A stretch of DNA of 64,000 nt from Linanthus parryae. Its lineage: Eukaryota > Streptophyta > Magnoliopsida > Ericales > Polemoniaceae. Below, in pieces: positions 20,478-32,800 of this stretch (position 1 is its first letter; every line of letters starts with the position of its first letter). Below the pieces are notes generated by a model that was given only the letters and a program-made list of their open reading frames with translations, made no database searches and was not told the origin of the DNA. Made by a program: the position numbers and the translations under genes. The DNA lies in assembly GCA_023055425.1 (NCBI GenBank), contig JALGPY010000010.1, positions 53,791,665 to 53,855,664 on the forward strand, written 5' to 3'.

Positions 20478-23400
20478 TGTCGACCCCGAACGGGCCCATT
20501 GAATTCGTCAAAGGCTGCCAAACTCTTTGTTTCCAACTTTGGTTAGGAAACATTGGAAGTCAAAGGCGGTGGAGGATTAGTTAGGAAACAAGTTTGTTTC
20601 CAAATCGAATTTGGAAACTTTAGGGATTTCCTAGCACTATATAAAGAACCTAGTAGTCACACTATTAGGTATGCAATACGAGTTGTAATTGTTCCTCCTA
20701 AGTGAATAAAGAGTGCTTTTCCGCCGTGGAGGTAGTTAATATTTTTCTAGCGAAGCACGTAAAATACTCGTGTTCTTCTTTTATTCGTTCGTGAGGTGGT
20801 TTGTCATAACAAATTGGTATCAGAGCCAGGTTGACGGTGTTTCAAGATCAAGATCAAGGCGGAGCAAAGCTAGGGTTTCACAACTTGGTGAAATCAAAGC
20901 TAGGGTTTTGCGATCTAGGTGGAGCACGCGACTAGGGTTCAAGATCCACCAAGAACGATGTCCGGATCGATGTTGAAGATCGACAGGTTCACAGGAGGGA
21001 ACAACTTCAGTCTGTGGAAGATAAAGATGGAGGCTTTTCTCAAATCGCAAGCCTTGTGGGCACCTTTGACCGTGGACAAGGGAGGCATGAATGTTACATC
21101 AGCGGAGTTCAAGGCGATGGAGGAGAAGGCAGGCGCAACGATTATGCTGTGCTTATCGGATGACGTGATCATCGAGATCGCAGATCAGAAGGAAGCAGCG
21201 AAGCTCTGGCTCAAGTTGGAGAGTCTCTACATAAAGAAGAGTCTCACTAGCAAGTTGATGCTAAATCAAAGGCTTTTCACCCTGCGGATGCTCGAAGGTA
21301 CAGCTTTCAAGGACCATCTTGATCAATTGAACACAATTCTTTTATACTTGCGTAATATTGGCGAGAAGGTGGGCGATGAGGATGCCGCACTCTTGTTATT
21401 GATCTCGTTACCTCCATCATACGAGAACTTCGTTCAGTCGTTCATAGTGAACAAGGACGACTTATCCCTAGAGGAGGTCAGATCGGCGCTCCATGCTAGG
21501 GAACTGCGCCCTGAGGGTGCAGGCATAGGTACAGCGGACCATGCTTCCGGACTGATGGCAACGGGAGGAAGCAAGAAGGGTAAGAAGAAAAAGAAGAAAC
21601 AATTCTCAGGTTCTAAGTTACCCAAGGATGTTTGTGCGTTTTTCAAGGAAAAGGGGCACTGGAAGAGAGATTGCCCGAAACGAGGTCAACAGTGGCAGAA
21701 TGGATTCGCAGCCGTAGCAGAACAAGGAACTCGTCCAAGGATGATTACGTTCTAATGGCGGATGTTGTCACACACTCTCAAGATGCGTGGGTCCTTGATT
21801 CCGGAGCTTCCTATCAAATTTTCTCTAACAGGGAGCTATTCTCGACGTACGGCCAAATGGATGGAGGGTCTGTCTACATGGCAAACGAAGCCATATGTAA
21901 GGTGATTAGGAGCGACTCAGTTAGATTGAAAACGAATGAAGGGAAGTTATGTACCTTGGAGCAGGTCAGACATGTACCACTTATTAAGAAGAATCTGGTC
22001 TCCTTGAGTCTACTCGACAGCGAGGAATGCAGTTTCGAAGGTGAAGGTGGATATCTACAAGTCTGCAAGGGTTCTAAGGTGATTCTCAGGGGAGTCGAGA
22101 GTGGGACTTTGTACATGTTGCAAGGTTCGACGATCACATGTTCTGCTGGAGTTGTCTCAGCCGAGATTAAGGAAGCTGATCTAACTAAGCTGTGGCATAT
22201 GAGGCTCAGTCATATGAGTGAACGTGGAATGGAGGAACTTCACAAGAAAGGCTATCTCACCTGGCATGCGCCCAAGAGCCTAGGGTTTTGTGAGCACTGC
22301 GTGTATGGGAAGCTACAGCGTAGCAAGTTCCCTAAGGCAGTTCATAGAACGAAAGGTACTCTTGATTATATCCATTCGGATTGCTGGGGTCCATCTCGAG
22401 TCGAGGCGATTGGAGGGTACATGTATTTCCTAACCATCATAGACGACTACTCCAGGATGACTTGGATATTCGTGATGAAGCACAAGATTGAAGCCTTCGC
22501 AAGATTCAAGGAATGGAAGAAACTAGTAGAGAATCAGGTGGGAAAGAAGGTGAAGAGGTTGCGCACGGACAACGGCTTAGAGTTTTGTTCATTAGAGTTT
22601 GATGGATTCTGCAAGGATCAGGGAATAGCACGCCATCGCACCGTTCGGCACACACCGCAGCAGAACGGTGTAGCCGAGAGAATGAATCGGACACTTTTAC
22701 CAAAAGCAAGGTGCATGCTTTCGAATGCAGGTCTTTCTAGAGGTTTCTGGGGAGAGGCAGTTTCCATGGCATGCTATCTCATAAATCGGAGCCCGCACAC
22801 AGGTATAGGAGGCAAGATTCCTATGGAAGTCTGGTCCGGTAATGCAGTGGATTACTCGTATTTGAGAGTTTTTGGTTATGTTGCCTATTATCACGTTGAT
22901 GATGGCAAACTAGAACCAAGAGCTAAGAAGGGAGTATTCACGGGTTTCGGAACAGGTGTGAAGGGATACAAGATGTGGGCAGACAACAAGATTATACTTA
23001 GCAGAAGTGTAGTGTTTGATGAGTCTCATATGTTGAAGAACTCCGTCGAAGTGGAGCTTGGAGGTGCAAAGAAGAAGGTGGAGGGAGAGTCGGATCCTAC
23101 TGATCCTAAGAATTCTGAAATCCCTACACCGCCACCAGAAGCAGAAGAGGAAGAAGCAGAAGAGTCTGATAGTGAGGATGCGTCTACACTAGAGGAATCA
23201 GTTCATCAAAGTATTGCTGAAGGAAGACCAAGGAGAGTCATGAAGCCTCCGGCGAGATACAAAGATAATGGTATGGTGGGATATGCATTACAGGTAGCGG
23301 AAGAGGTAGAGGACGAGCTATCCTCCTACAAGGCCGCTATATCTAGTTCTGAGTCAGCACAATGGATTGCCGCGATGGGAGAAGAGATGGAGTCTCTTAG

Positions 23401-25349
23401 CAAGAACTCGATTTGGGAGCTTTTTAAATTGCCAGCATGAAGGAGGATAGTCAGTTGCAAGTGGGTTTTCAGAAGAAAGCAAGGAAGCACATCTGGAGAG
23501 GGCATCAAGTATAAGGCGAGGCTAGTTGCAAGAGGATTCAGTTAGAAAGAAGGAGTTGACTACAACGAGATCTTCTCACCGGTGGTCAGACATACTTCTA
23601 TCCGGGTGCTACTAGCAATGGTTGCACACCACGACCTAGAGCTTGAGCAATTGGATGTCAAATTAGCTTTTCTACATGGAGAGTTGGAAGAGGAGATATA
23701 CATGAGCCAACCGGAAGGGTTCCAAGTTCCCGGTAGAGAGGACCACGTGTGCAAGCTGAAGAGATCTCTCTACGGACTTAAGTAGTCGCCGAGGCAATGG
23801 TACAAGAGGTTTGACAGTTTCATGTTGAAGATTGGTTACCACAAGTGCGAGTATGATTGTTGCGTGTATCACAAAGAGTTGCATGGGGGATCACGTATTT
23901 ACCTAGTTCTATATGTGGATGATATTCTGATTGCAACTCGAAATATCAAGGACATTATAGAACTGAATAGGTCCCTTAGCGCAGAATTTGAGATGAAGGA
24001 TCTGGAAGCTGCTCGGAAAATATTAGGAGTTGAGATCTATAGAGACAGGAAGAAGAAGAAGATTTTCTTGTCACAGCAGGGATACATCAAGAAGGTCTTG
24101 GCAAGATTCGGGATGTTATCAGCTAAAGCTATAGATACTCCTATGGCAACTAATAGAAAGCTAGGAATGTACACCGTTCAGACCGAGGAGGAGAAGGAGT
24201 ACATGTCCAAGGTTCCATATGCTAGCGCAGTTGGAAGTCTCATGTATGCTATGGTCTGCACTCGACCGGACATAGCATTCGCTGTTAGTGTGATTAGTCG
24301 TTTTATGGCTCATCCGGGTAGGGACCATTGGCAGGCGGTGAAGCGCATATTCAGGTACCTTAAGGGTGCGTCAAACATTGGCCTTTGCTATGGGGCTAGT
24401 GAAGACATCTTGGTAGCTGGTTTCTCGGATGCGGACTATGCAGGGGATATTGACAGTAGAAGATCAATGACAGGCTATGTATTTGCTCTGGGAGCATCTG
24501 TTGTGAGTTGGAAGGCTACGCTACAGCCGACGGTGACTTTGTCCACCGCGGAGGCGGAGTATATGGCTCTAACGGAAGCAGGAAAGGAGGCAATTTGGCT
24601 TAAGGGAATTGTCAATGATTTAGGGCTACTTCAAGATCAGGCGATAGTCTACTGTGATAGCTTGAGTGCGATTTGCGTAATCAAGGACGAGGTTCATCAT
24701 GAAATGACCAAGCATATCGACGTCAGGTATCATTTTCTGAGAAACGAGAGCAGGATCAAGGTGAAGAAGGTGGGGACAGCTGACAACCCCGCAGATATGT
24801 TCACCAAACCGGTTCCAGAGAGCAAGTTTCAGCATTGTCTGGAATTGCTCAACATCTTGAGCCAGTGACGCCCTTCGGGGCATGTCGGACCCGGTAGGGG
24901 TCCAGGGAGTCTCTGTGACGAGAGACAATCGGGTGCGGAGAAGATGTAGCTTTATTTGCGAGAAGAGGAGCAACTGCTGTTGACGAGACAATTCAAGTCA
25001 AGGTGGAGATTTGTTGAGTTGGTGCCTTGAATTGGTCAAAGGCTGCCAAACTCTTTGTTTCCAACATTGATTAGGAAACATTGGAAGTCAAAGGCGGTGG
25101 AGGATTAGTTAGGAAACAAGTTTGTTTCCACATCGGATTTGGAAACTTTAGGGATTTCCTAACACTATATAAAGAACGTAGTAGTCACACTATTAGGTAT
25201 GCTATACGAGTTGTAATGTTCCTCTTAAGTGAATAAAGAGTGCTTTTCCGCCGTGGAGGTAGTTAGCAAATATTTTGCTAGCGAACCACGTAAAATACTC
25301 ATGTTTTTCTTTTATTAGTTCTTCGTTCGTGAAGTGGTTTGTCATAACA
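20478..25349 (+). mobile_element. Ty1/Copia LTR retrotransposon (decayed, full-length)
   Basis: The 5' LTR ends at 20811 (CATAACA) and the 3' LTR spans 25012-25349. They are similar but differ by several substitutions and indels. Each has CTATATAAAG and AATAAA. The primer-binding site TGGTATCAGAGCC is at 20815-20827, and a purine-rich AAGGTGGAGATT lies directly before the 3' LTR. After the 3' LTR comes CATTG, which also occurs at 20498-20502. That suggests the true target duplication is CATTG and that the first bases of the 5' LTR were lost, so the 20478 border is tentative. The order protease, integrase, RT, RNase H marks Copia. Confidence 0.92.
20958..24868 (+). pseudogene. Copia gag-pol polyprotein, pseudogene
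   Basis: This encodes the element's coat and replication enzymes. Gag starts at ATG 20958 (MSGSMLKIDRFTGG) and runs to 21755. Its zinc knuckle reads CAFFKEKGHWKRDC, with Phe in place of the second Cys. Pol lies in another frame from about 21740: protease VLDSGAS, integrase zinc region and core (DDYSRMTWIF, RTDNGLEF), RT (YVDDILIA) and RNase H (DADYAGD, STAEAEYMA). Gag and Pol are out of frame, and Pol is cut by stops at 23438-23440 (TGA), 23543-23545 (TAG) and 23783-23785 (TAG). These breaks make autonomous replication unlikely. The open stretch 23822-24868 carries the RT end and RNase H. Confidence 0.9.
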
Positions 25350-26090
25350 CATTGATAGGCCTCTACCTATTTCCCTTCCTCCTCCAACGGTAAAAGAATC
25401 TAGGCAATATACAAATTCGCATTTTCTTAGAAAGCTAAAGGACTTGAGCATGTTTCTGTTGAGATTTGTCTAACGCCGGGGAAGGTTTGAGAGTCTTGTG
25501 CGCGGTTCATGAGTTTCTAGATTACTCCTCTCATTCCCAATTAGTTTTGATTTTGAGGTGGAACCCCTTGAGATCCCATTAGCTTCCGTACTGATACGTG
25601 TAAGCATTACACGCGTACTAAGAGACTAGCGTGTAAGGCTGTAAGCATAACATGTACTACGAGACTAACAGTTGAGTTGGTTAAGACACTAACGTGTAAG
25701 CATAAACCAGAATTGCTGTGAATCTTGGCAAGCGAAGAATGCGACATTTCATTCGATAACTATAACATGAATAACAATGGACAGTCAAAATAGGAAGAAG
25801 CTCATGAAACAGAGATTCTACTTCATCCTAAAAACAAATAAACAATACTAACAGATCACTGGACAACCCAGGAACCACACAAACAATACTTAACAGATCT
25901 CTGAACAACCCAGGAACCAGGGAGCAATGCATGCATATCAGATCAAGAACATGGTTAAACTATATATCACAAGTCTATAGAGAGATCAAGCTACAACACA
26001 GAAGGGACAAAGGAATGAATCTCTTTCAGTTAAACAATTATATGAATCGTAAGATGGGTACACTTGGGGGACCTGGAACGATTCTGACGC
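25350..26090. other. Gene-free spacer
   Basis: No gene or RNA was recognised. A word like GCGTGTAAG/ACGTGTAAGCAT recurs several times at about 25596-25705 in a small irregular repeat cluster. Confidence 0.55.
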
Positions 26091-26119
26091 GGGGGGGGGG
26101 GGGGGGGGGGGGGGGGGGG
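26091..26119 (+). repeat. Poly(G) tract of 29 bases
   Basis: An uninterrupted run of 29 G follows GACGC and precedes AGGGACACTG. It lies just beyond the stop codon of the AHL pseudogene, on its downstream side. Exact length is uncertain because long homopolymers are error-prone in assemblies. Confidence 0.9.
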
Positions 26120-26147
26120 AGGGACACTGCCTGGAATGATAGGGCTG

Positions 26148-26946
26148 TCAGTTCTTTTGCGGTCCCAGCCAGTAACTTTGGCAGCTCCCAGCAATTTTAC
26201 TCTTAGCCTTCCCACCACTCCAAATGAAGCTCGGGACACTTACCTGGCGTCACATATCAATATATCATCCGAATTAGCCTTTGAAAGGTCGTATTCCAGT
26301 GACAATATTTCTATAAGCAAATTAGTATGTAAACAATGTCAAATTAAAAGGACCAAGTTGAAGAGGTACAAACAATGAGATGAAATACATATATGCAATA
26401 CCTGAGCATGACTGACTGCAATCAGCACTCCCTCAACTCCACCCCCGCTTACACGACCATCAGGACTTGTAAGCGACACACTTATACTGCCAGTTCTACC
26501 ACCATTTCCAGTCCCAAAAAAAAACAAAAATCAGACGGTCAGTTACATGTTCTCGAAACGCCCCTGCACATATGTGAAATGGCAGCAGAAAGGATTCCTT
26601 AAGAGTAAAGAAAGGGCATGAAAAACGAGAAGTACATTTCCAAGAGAAAAAGATGTCAACAAGTCAAAAGGTCACATCAAAACTCTGATCGAACAGTTAG
26701 ATATGTGAAGTTGTATTTCAGGCATAGAAACTAAATCAACCATATCTATTAGTTCAAGTAAAAAAAAAAAAAAATAAATCATTTAGAAAAGTTACTTGAA
26801 ACATTTTCTCCTCACAATTACTAAAGCATCATTGACCAAAAAGTTCACAAAATCGTAAATAATTCCATGTGTTTTAACCTCACATGTGACAGTCGGACCA
26901 ACATTTGAATGTTGTCGCAGAGTAACTGTTGAAACAGAAACATTGG
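26148..26946 (-). pseudogene. AT-hook motif nuclear-localized (AHL) protein, pseudogene fragment
   Basis: AHL proteins bind AT-rich DNA through AT-hooks and form complexes through the PPC/DUF296 domain in the nucleus. Three minus-strand exons match the second half of a PPC domain. They are 26946-26879 (ANVSVSTVTLRQ..TVTCE), 26563-26402 (GRFE.. then GGRTGSISVSLTSPDGRV and GVEGVLIAVSHAQ) and 26243-26148 (SFIWSGGKAKSK, ending in a stop). Splice borders are intact and in phase. Exon 2 has two in-frame stops (TAA and TGA, about 26545 and 26533) exactly in the usually conserved LSLSGSF stretch. AT-hooks and the first half of the domain were not found upstream. The intron positions fit multi-exon AHL genes. 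Confidence 0.8.
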
Positions 26947-27442
26947 CTGCAAAATGCAAACAGAAACAAAGGAAGTTATCTTGGTTGTGATGTCCTGGAA
27001 ACAATAGGGAAACGAAAACATGAATCCATACGAAAAAAATCTCTAGAGATATAAAGCAATTGCAAAGGAGATGTCGGAACTCAGAACTCCAAATATAAAC
27101 ACCAGAAGATACGAAGAAATTAAGAGTTCAAACACAATGAACAGCCATAAACAACGACCATAAAATCATATAATGACCCACAAATTTTGTAAACAATGGC
27201 AAAGTACACTAGACCCATAAACGTTATAAAGTTATATCATGACCTACAAAATTTATAAAAATTATGACATAGACTCACAAACTTCTCAGATAGTACATTT
27301 AGGTACGTGCAATATCTAGTTCATTGCCAAGTCACGACAAAATGACACCCAATATTTTTTAAATCACGCTTATGAATAGATATGAATATAAAGGTATACT
27401 ATACCGTAAGTGGAAAGAACTAATGAACGAAGTTGCATTCAC
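26947..27442. other. Gene-free spacer
   Basis: AT-rich sequence in which the missing upstream AHL exons were expected but not seen. Confidence 0.5.
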
Positions 27443-27533
27443 CTATGAAGAGGTTACTGTATGAGAGAAGCTGCTCACAATCTTCTGCACTACCAGTTTT
27501 ATACTTCATGATCCGTGGAGAATAGTAAAACTC
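27443..27533 (-). pseudogene. Unidentified exon-like segment
   Basis: On the minus strand an open stretch encodes about 30 residues (including FYYSPRIMKYKTGSAEDCEQ) flanked by an acceptor-like TTATAG and a donor-like G/GTGAAT. I do not recognise the protein. It might be an orphan exon left from a host gene, possibly unrelated to the AHL remnant nearby. No neighbouring exon was identified. Confidence 0.3.
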
Positions 27534-28311
27534 CTATAAAGGTATCCAAAGACGCCTACCCTTGGCGTGCCGAATTCCATAGGGTATGGCGTTGCAAGAT
27601 CCAGTTCCCGTTCCACAATCCGGAAGGATCCGTGTTCCAGGTAACTTACCGTAAGATTCATACGAAGTATCATTTTAATACTTCCTCTTGCTCATTTCGA
27701 CTTGGCCATAGGGCTAATCTTGTAGAGAACTGAGGAAACTGCATTGTGAAATTTGGAGCTTCTAGTCTTCCTCGATAAATCATTATAAAAAGATGTAGCC
27801 TCAGGCCTATGCCTCATTTTGTCTGTTTTGCTTAACACTTCACGGCGGTATATATAATCTCAAACTCGAGGGTTAAGATTAACTGAATGCGATTTGAGTA
27901 CTAAACTTACGCATCTCAGAAGAACAAAACAGCCACATCGAGTCACCTTACTTCGTCTTTAAATCAGAAAAGTTGCATCCAGTCATTAGAATCTTTTAAA
28001 CATATAAAGAACACGGGTTAGTCTTTGATTTATGAAGAGTCTAAGCGCTGACCGATCTTTATTCTGGTCAAGAATGTCACAGAAATCTTCTGCAGCTGCT
28101 TACATGGCCAGGAACATTTGGAGCTTCACAAGATGTGCTAGTTGAAACTGCTTCTCAAAATACCGAGTTTCCAAGAAACAACTTAAACACATCAAATTTA
28201 TACAGAAGAAAGAATTTAGTGGAGAGGAGTATTCAGGCTAATAGAAATGAACGAACAAAAGAAAATTCAAACAAGGCAAAACCAGCCTATCGCAGTTAAC
28301 TTTATACACAG
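27534..28311. other. Spacer, no gene recognised
   Basis: A 72-codon plus-strand ORF at 27515-27733 contains protein-like wording (VTYRKIHTKYHF), but I cannot link it to a family and its start lies inside the exon-like segment. The remainder is AT-rich. Confidence 0.45.
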
Positions 28312-28319
28312 ATGAGTTC

Positions 28320-29260
28320 TAGGCCTGTCAATGGGTCGGGTTCGGACCCAACCCAGACACATTAAGGACCTGACCCCCTCACATGCAGACCCCGACCAGA
28401 CCCATCATAAAGAAACCCATTTTAAGTGAAGACCCTGACTCTGGGCCTGCCCCATCAGACCCTTCCCGGCCCAACTATCTCTTTTCTCAATATTTAAAAA
28501 CATTTGATACTGATATGACAAACTTATGGTGAAAACACAGAAAATTCCTAGAAAAAGACATTCCTACCCCCATTGGCAATTCTTATTACCCCTACTCCAC
28601 AAACACTCACAAGTACAACAAACTGCCATGCCTTTCCTCTTCTCTCCACCACCCAAACCTCCGAACACCAACCCCATTGTCACTGATCACCACCAGAACT
28701 AGCAGTTTCAACCCTCCGCCAATCAATTTCTTTTCCTTTTTATTGGGTGCCAAACACCGAATAACTGGCCATAAAAAAAGTACATTTTTTTATTAAATTT
28801 CCTTAATATTAAACCAAAAAAGCCCTTATTAGAACCACCTATCAAGTGGCTGCTCTCGACATTGACTGAAGACCAGTGGTCGGTATTAAACCAACTCAAT
28901 GACTGCTAAATACCACTCTTAGTCCCTGCTACACCAAAAAACCTCTTAAATTAAGAACCCTAAATTAAACACTCATCAGATTGGAGACATAACGGAGCAC
29001 AACTAAGGGAACTTGCTCGGGAACCGGATTTTGCCAGAGCATTTTACGAGGCTCGTGTGCAGATTCAGCCTCTATCAGTTTTATCTCGTCATTCTTGCAT
29101 TTAGAGGGTCGGGCCCTGTAAAAGGGTCAGATGGGCCTGACCAACCCGTTTACTATCGGGTCTCAAGGGTTGCGAGGCAGGTCTGGGTCATTGTGGGTCG
29201 GGTACTGCCAAGGCTGGCCAGGTGTGGGTCTGGGTTTGACCCGACCCGTTGACAGGCCTA
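28320..29260. mobile_element. Non-autonomous hAT-like element with 8-bp target duplication
   Basis: The left end reads TAGGCCTGTCAATGGGTCGG. The right end, read in reverse, is TAGGCCTGTCAACGGGTCGG. The flanking 8-mers are ATGAGTTC (28312-28319) and GTGAGTTC (29261-29268), matching at 7 of 8 positions. An 8-bp duplication and T/CAGG-type termini are hallmarks of hAT transposons. The 941-bp body has no transposase; the short ORF at 29013-29252 runs into the right TIR. The terminal parts contain many GACCC/GGGTC words. Confidence 0.88.
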
Positions 29261-29268
29261 GTGAGTTC

Positions 29269-29834
29269 TTCTGCATAACATTTCACATATGAAGAGTCCT
29301 ACTAAAATCATCACCTTACAAAAATAGCTCTTTTTAGCTGTTCATCTTTTGTAAATAGGCATTCAAATTAAAGTTAGTAAATAGCATTTGCTTTGTGTCG
29401 ACTTAGGGGAGTAACACAAAGCATCAGCACGATGGTTTTAGTTTCAGCTAAATAGTTTTGACCTCCTCAAGTAGGTAATTTCTCATCTCTTCTCCATGTG
29501 GAAGTCAAAACGTGACAGTGTTTATGTTTCCGTGTATCATTTTGGATCTGTTAGATTTCCCAATTAAGAGGATTACTTTTGGGCCTTCACAGTTTTTCTA
29601 ACATCACCTTTTTTGTTTTTTGTTTTTTTCAGATTTTTATAAGCAGTAGAAAAACAGTTGATATTGAGTTGTTTGTTGGGTTCACCTAAGCTTTGATAAC
29701 TAACCTCCTCAATCCATACTAAAAGAGCTATTTGCTTATATTCTTGCTAACTCATACAAGGTTGGTGCATTAGTAGAGGATAAATGAAATGATAAGAGTT
29801 TTTAGGGATATTCTTAGTGTTCTTATTGGCTGTA
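29269..29834. other. Gene-free spacer
   Basis: No ORF or repeat worth naming was found between the hAT-like element and the target duplication AGCTA of the next Copia element. Confidence 0.6.
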
Positions 29835-29839
29835 AGCTA

Positions 29840-32800
29840 TGAAAGAACCCGTTAGGGTTTTGCAGAAATCAATCGAAGAAGATGAAGATGCAGAGAGAAA
29901 ATCATATTTGATGGAATCTCATTCAGCTTAACCCTAACCACAATTTAGTGAGTATATATACTCACAACCTAACCATGGTCACTTACCTAACTATGGTAAG
30001 TGACCGTTACACAAATTACAGCCTGGCAACACAATTTACTGAAATTACACAGAAACCCCTCCACACACTTTAGGTAAATTACAAACTTTCCCATTTACTC
30101 TAATATGCCCTCTCAAACAATAGACAGTTTGTGACTATTGTTTGTTGTGAGTTAATCCGTGAACAAAAATGGGGGAGAAAGTTCCAATAGTCAAATATGG
30201 AGATCTGGGAGAGGAAGCAGAAAGATATTTGTTGCAGCTGGGAGCAACACCATCACTTGAATCAAAGAAGCCAAATTTTAAAGGTGTTGTAGTAGTACCT
30301 TGTTGAATGTGGTATTTTGATCTCTTGTAATTGTTGAAAGAAGTTCTTTGCAGCTTCTGAGGAGAACTGTTATTTGCTTGTTGCAGTTTGGCATTGTAGG
30401 TGATTTTTGGACACCACTTTGTGTGCAGTTTTTGAAGCTGAAAATTGGTTGAACACTTCTGAGTTTCTGGGTGCAATTTGGTGTTCTTCTGAAACAATGT
30501 TGCAGGTGGTGTCTGAAGCTTGGGGATTCTTGAAGTCAGAGTGGCAGCAGCAGCAGTGAAATTGCCTCCCTCAAGCTGAAGTGGTCTCACCATGAGTTGA
30601 TCTCTTAAGTGTGCAAAATGATCACCTAGCAGCCCCTTAGTGAAGATGTCTGCTACCTGATCTGCACTTGACACAAAATTGACAGTAAGTTGCTTAAGAA
30701 AAACTTTTTCTCTAATAAAATGATAATCTAAATCAATATGTTTAGTTTTGGAATGAAGAACTTGGTTAGCTGACATGGCAATTGCAGATTTACTGTCACA
30801 TTGAATAGAAGGAGCTTGGGGTATTGGAACTTTAAGAAAGCACAAAATCATTTTGATCCAACAAATTTCAGCTCCAGTAGTTGCTAAACTCCTATACTCA
30901 GCTTCAGCTGAAGGTCTAGAAACAGTAGGTTGTTTTTTTGCACCCCAATGAATGGGGTTATTGCCAAGAAAAATCACAAATCCAGTTGTACTTCTCCTAT
31001 CAGTGGGATTGCCAGCCCAGTCAGCATCACTAAAAGCATGAACAGGTAGATAACCAGAAGTGTAAAAACAAACCATAATTTTTTGTGCCTTGGAGATATC
31101 TAAGGATTCTCTTGGCTTCCATCCAATGAAGATCAGTGGGATTATGCATAAATTGGCATAAGTGATTAACAGCAAAACTAATATCAGGTCTAGTGAATGT
31201 AAGATATTGTAGAGAGCCAAGCAATTGTCTAAACAGAGTAGGGTTTGAAAAGATCTCACCAGAGGTAGCATGATATTTAGTACCAGCAGGTAGAGGAGTA
31301 GGACTAGGTTTGCAATCCTGCATATTGAACTTAAGCAATAGATCTGAAATGTACTTAGATTGATGTATAGCAATGCCAGAATCAGATCTCTGAATTTGTA
31401 GACCAAGAAAGTAAGTGAGATCACCAAGGTTTTTCATGTCAAACACAGATTGAAGTTGTGAGACAAGAGTTGCAATATATTCATGATCACTTCCAGTGAT
31501 AATAATGTCATCAACATAGAGTAACAAGATAATAACCTTGCCATTATGACATTTGAGAAAGAGTGAAGTGTCAGCAGCAGTATTTGTAAAACCCAGAGAA
31601 TAAATATGAGTTGTAAAGCTTTCAAACCATGTTCTTGGGGCCTGTTTGAGGCCATATATGGATTTGTGCAATTTACAAACATAATGTGGAAATTTAAGAT
31701 GTACAAAACCTTGAGGTTGACTCATGTAAACAGTTTCTTTTAAAACTCCATGTAAGAAAGCATTTTTGACATCTAATTGTTGGAGTTGCCAACCAAAAGT
31801 AGCTGCTAGAGCTAAAATAATTCTAACTGTTGCATGTTTGACCACAGGACTAAAGTTTTCTTCAAAGTCTAGACCAGCAGTTTGGTGGAAGCCTTTTGCA
31901 ACTAACCTAGCCTTATATCTAGAAATGGTGCCATCTGGGTTATATTTGGTTTTGTACACCCATTTTGTTCCCACAATGTTTGCATTTAAAGGAGGTGGCA
32001 CAAGTGTCCATGTATTTTGCTGTATGAGAGACTCAAACTCTTCAGTCATGGCATTAATCCACTGAGAGTGTTTTTGAGCCTCTCTGAAGCTAGTTGGATC
32101 ATCAAGAGAAGCAGTACAATCAATACATTCATTGTCCTTAAATGCAGGATTTAAAGCTACATTAAACACAGTATGATATACCTTTATCTTTGAGATGCGA
32201 GACTTACTTCTGGTTTGCATTGGATGTCTGACTGGTGTGGGGTGAAGCACAGGTGGCGCCACTAGTGCCCTACCTGGACTGATAGACTCGATGTAAGCAG
32301 TATCTGTCAATGAGGTGGCCAAATCAGCAGGATGCAGCTCAGTGGTGGTCTCTGGTACATCCAGCACACGAGTAGACTCACTAAATGCAGGTGTAGTAGG
32401 ACAGGAGATACCAGCATTTATTGTGGTATCATTGATATCTTGTCCTGAAATAGGAAAGACAGAGGGACAATGTGAGTGATCACAAGTAGCAGTAGCATCT
32501 GAGGAGTCATGAGAGATAGTGCAAACAGGAAATACAGATTCATCAAACACCACATGTCTGCTAACATGAAATTTTTTGGTGTTGGGATCAAAGCAAATGT
32601 AACCCTTGTAATTGGATTCATAACCTAAGAACACACACTTAGTAGTTTTTCTATCAAGTTTTGAAGTGTTATAATGTCTCAAATATGGATAGCAAGCACA
32701 ACCAAAGACTTTAAGCCAAGAGTAATCAGGTTTATATCCAAACAGAACTTCAAAGGGAGATTTAAACTTCAACACTTTGGTTGGCATTCTGTTAATAAGA

